Source: an uncultured Clostridium sp.
GTDB lineage: Bacteria > Bacillota > Clostridia > Clostridiales > Clostridiaceae
Assembly: GCF_947039605.1 (NCBI RefSeq)
Contig: NZ_CAMQZG010000015.1
Span: 1 to 64,000, forward strand
Reading direction: 5' to 3'
Length of the DNA stretch: 64,000 nucleotides
Shown here: positions 63,370 to 64,000 of the stretch, one piece after another
Layout of the letters: each line of letters starts with the position of its first letter
Position numbering within the stretch: the stretch's first letter is position 1
The notes under the pieces: model-generated
The model's input: only the letters and a program-made list of their open reading frames with translations
What the model was told of the DNA's origin: nothing
The model's database searches: none
Program-made: the position numbers and the translations under genes

Positions 63370-63409
63370 AAAGCAAGAAAATTTAGCATTAACTAAACTT
63401 CCTTGCTTT
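63370..63409 (-). terminator. Terminator of Opp/Dpp operon
   Basis: AAAGCAAG...CTTGCTTT with further pairing (TTTAG / CTAAA) inside, followed on the minus strand by ATTTTTATTTT. Confidence 0.8.
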
Positions 63410-63412
63410 ACT

Positions 63413-64000
63413 CTAATCTATATTAATAATTAACTTCTTTGCAAAATGACATGCCACAAAGTGATTTTCTTCATATTTTTTTAATTCTGGTTTTTTAAGC
63501 ATGCATACTTCCTTTGCATATGGACATCTTGTTCTAAATTTACACCCTTTTATAGAATCTACCACTGATGGTAATTCTCCTTTTAGAAGTTTTCTTTGTC
63601 CTCTTTGACTTGGATGTGATATTGGTACTGACTGCATAAGTGCTTTTGTATATGGATGCATAGGATTTTTATAAATTTTTGTTTTATCTCCAATTTCAAC
63701 TATTTCCCCAAGATACATAACCCCAACTCTTGTCGCTATATATTTAACTAAATTTAAATCATGTGAAATAAATATATAAGCCATTCCTATCTTTTTTTGA
63801 AGTCTTATCATAAGATTTATAATTTGTGCTTGCATTGATACATCAAGTGCTGATACAGCCTCATCTGCTATTATTATTTTAGGGTTTAAAGATAATGCCC
63901 TTGCTATTGCAATTCTTTGTCTTTGCCCACCTGAAAACTCTTTTGCATATCTATCTAATACAGTTTCATCAAGTCCACATAGTTTTAAAAGTCTTATACT
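63413..64000 (-). CDS. Oligopeptide/dipeptide ABC transporter ATPase, C-terminal part (partial)
   Basis: The track begins at an internal Met; the frame continues without stop to the window edge, giving about 195 residues. It includes signature FSGGQRQR, Walker [16 protein letters not shown]-loop [13 protein letters not shown] and the oligopeptide-transporter C-terminal domain ([31 protein letters not shown]). The latter carries the Cys cluster that binds an Fe-S or zinc site. It is OppF/DppF-like, ATPase of a peptide importer whose other genes lie outside. Ends with its own terminator. Confidence 0.92.
   Translation of the reverse strand, partial: SIRLLKLCGLDETVLDRYAKEFSGGQRQRIAIARALSLNPKIIIADEAVSALDVSMQAQIINLMIRLQKKIGMAYIFISHDLNLVKYIATRVGVMYLGEIVEIGDKTKIYKNPMHPYTKALMQSVPISHPSQRGQRKLLKGELPSVVDSIKGCKFRTRCPYAKEVCMLKKPELKKYEENHFVACHFAKKLIINID

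Overview
The window is a low-GC (clearly AT-rich throughout) chromosomal segment of an endospore-forming Firmicute, most likely class Clostridia (Clostridiaceae or Peptostreptococcaceae). Supporting signs are strong AGGAGG-type ribosome sites, GTG/TTG starts, a Spo0M homologue, several SPOCS (DUF3794) spore-coat-type proteins, a cyclic-di-GMP-I riboswitch with a clostridial sequence, and Bce-type peptide-resistance genes. No rRNA, tRNA, CRISPR array or intact insertion sequence was seen. Species cannot be fixed from sequence alone.

Layout. 0-9 kb: housekeeping and envelope genes (YwbE, an NlpC/P60-SPOR hydrolase, a DUF11-SPOCS protein, an M61-like protein that lacks the catalytic Glu, a lipoprotein, PepC, MnmA). 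9-14.6 kb: a Fic protein and a complete BceRS-BceAB-like module with a BceR-type box before the ABC genes. 14.7-21.5 kb: a Wadjet (JetABCD) plasmid-defence operon whose jetA is cut by one in-frame TAA; just downstream is a deletion scar that joins a small gene to the last 30 codons of a clan AA aspartic protease. 21.8-30 kb: YfjL-like protein, ECF sigma/anti-sigma pair, FUSC-like transporter, split chromate transporter, NhaC antiporter, two-component system. 30.4-34.7 kb: secreted protein, RES-domain protein, a two-gene unit of an HNH-like protein and a J-domain protein, and a divergent GH4-like protein with a Cys-rich tail. 34.7-41.5 kb: a candidate structured RNA, a multidomain secreted GH18 chitinase, Spo0M, DegV, DedA.

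41.5-50.1 kb: a palindromic structured element, a FIVAR-domain gene, a 47-codon ORF (absent from the ORF track) behind a c-di-GMP-I riboswitch and terminator, then a 7-kb block of SPOCS, DUF11, Gly/Cys-repeat and Cna-B-like proteins without signal peptides, probably a spore-coat or exosporium structural locus. 50.3-54 kb: three tandem membrane-anchored NodB-type deacetylases. 54.5-64 kb: an NMT1-like ABC importer, a GNAT, a UvrD-type helicase with an inserted DnaQ-type exonuclease, an operon of two DUF4342-like membrane proteins with a two-component system, and the end of an Opp/Dpp ATPase that runs off the window.

The most notable points are the nonsense-interrupted Wadjet operon and its deletion scar, the J-domain/HNH-like pair near a solitary RES protein, the helicase-exonuclease fusion, the c-di-GMP-controlled micro-ORF, and the SPOCS/DUF11 locus. 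All functional statements are from motif reading; no database search was run.
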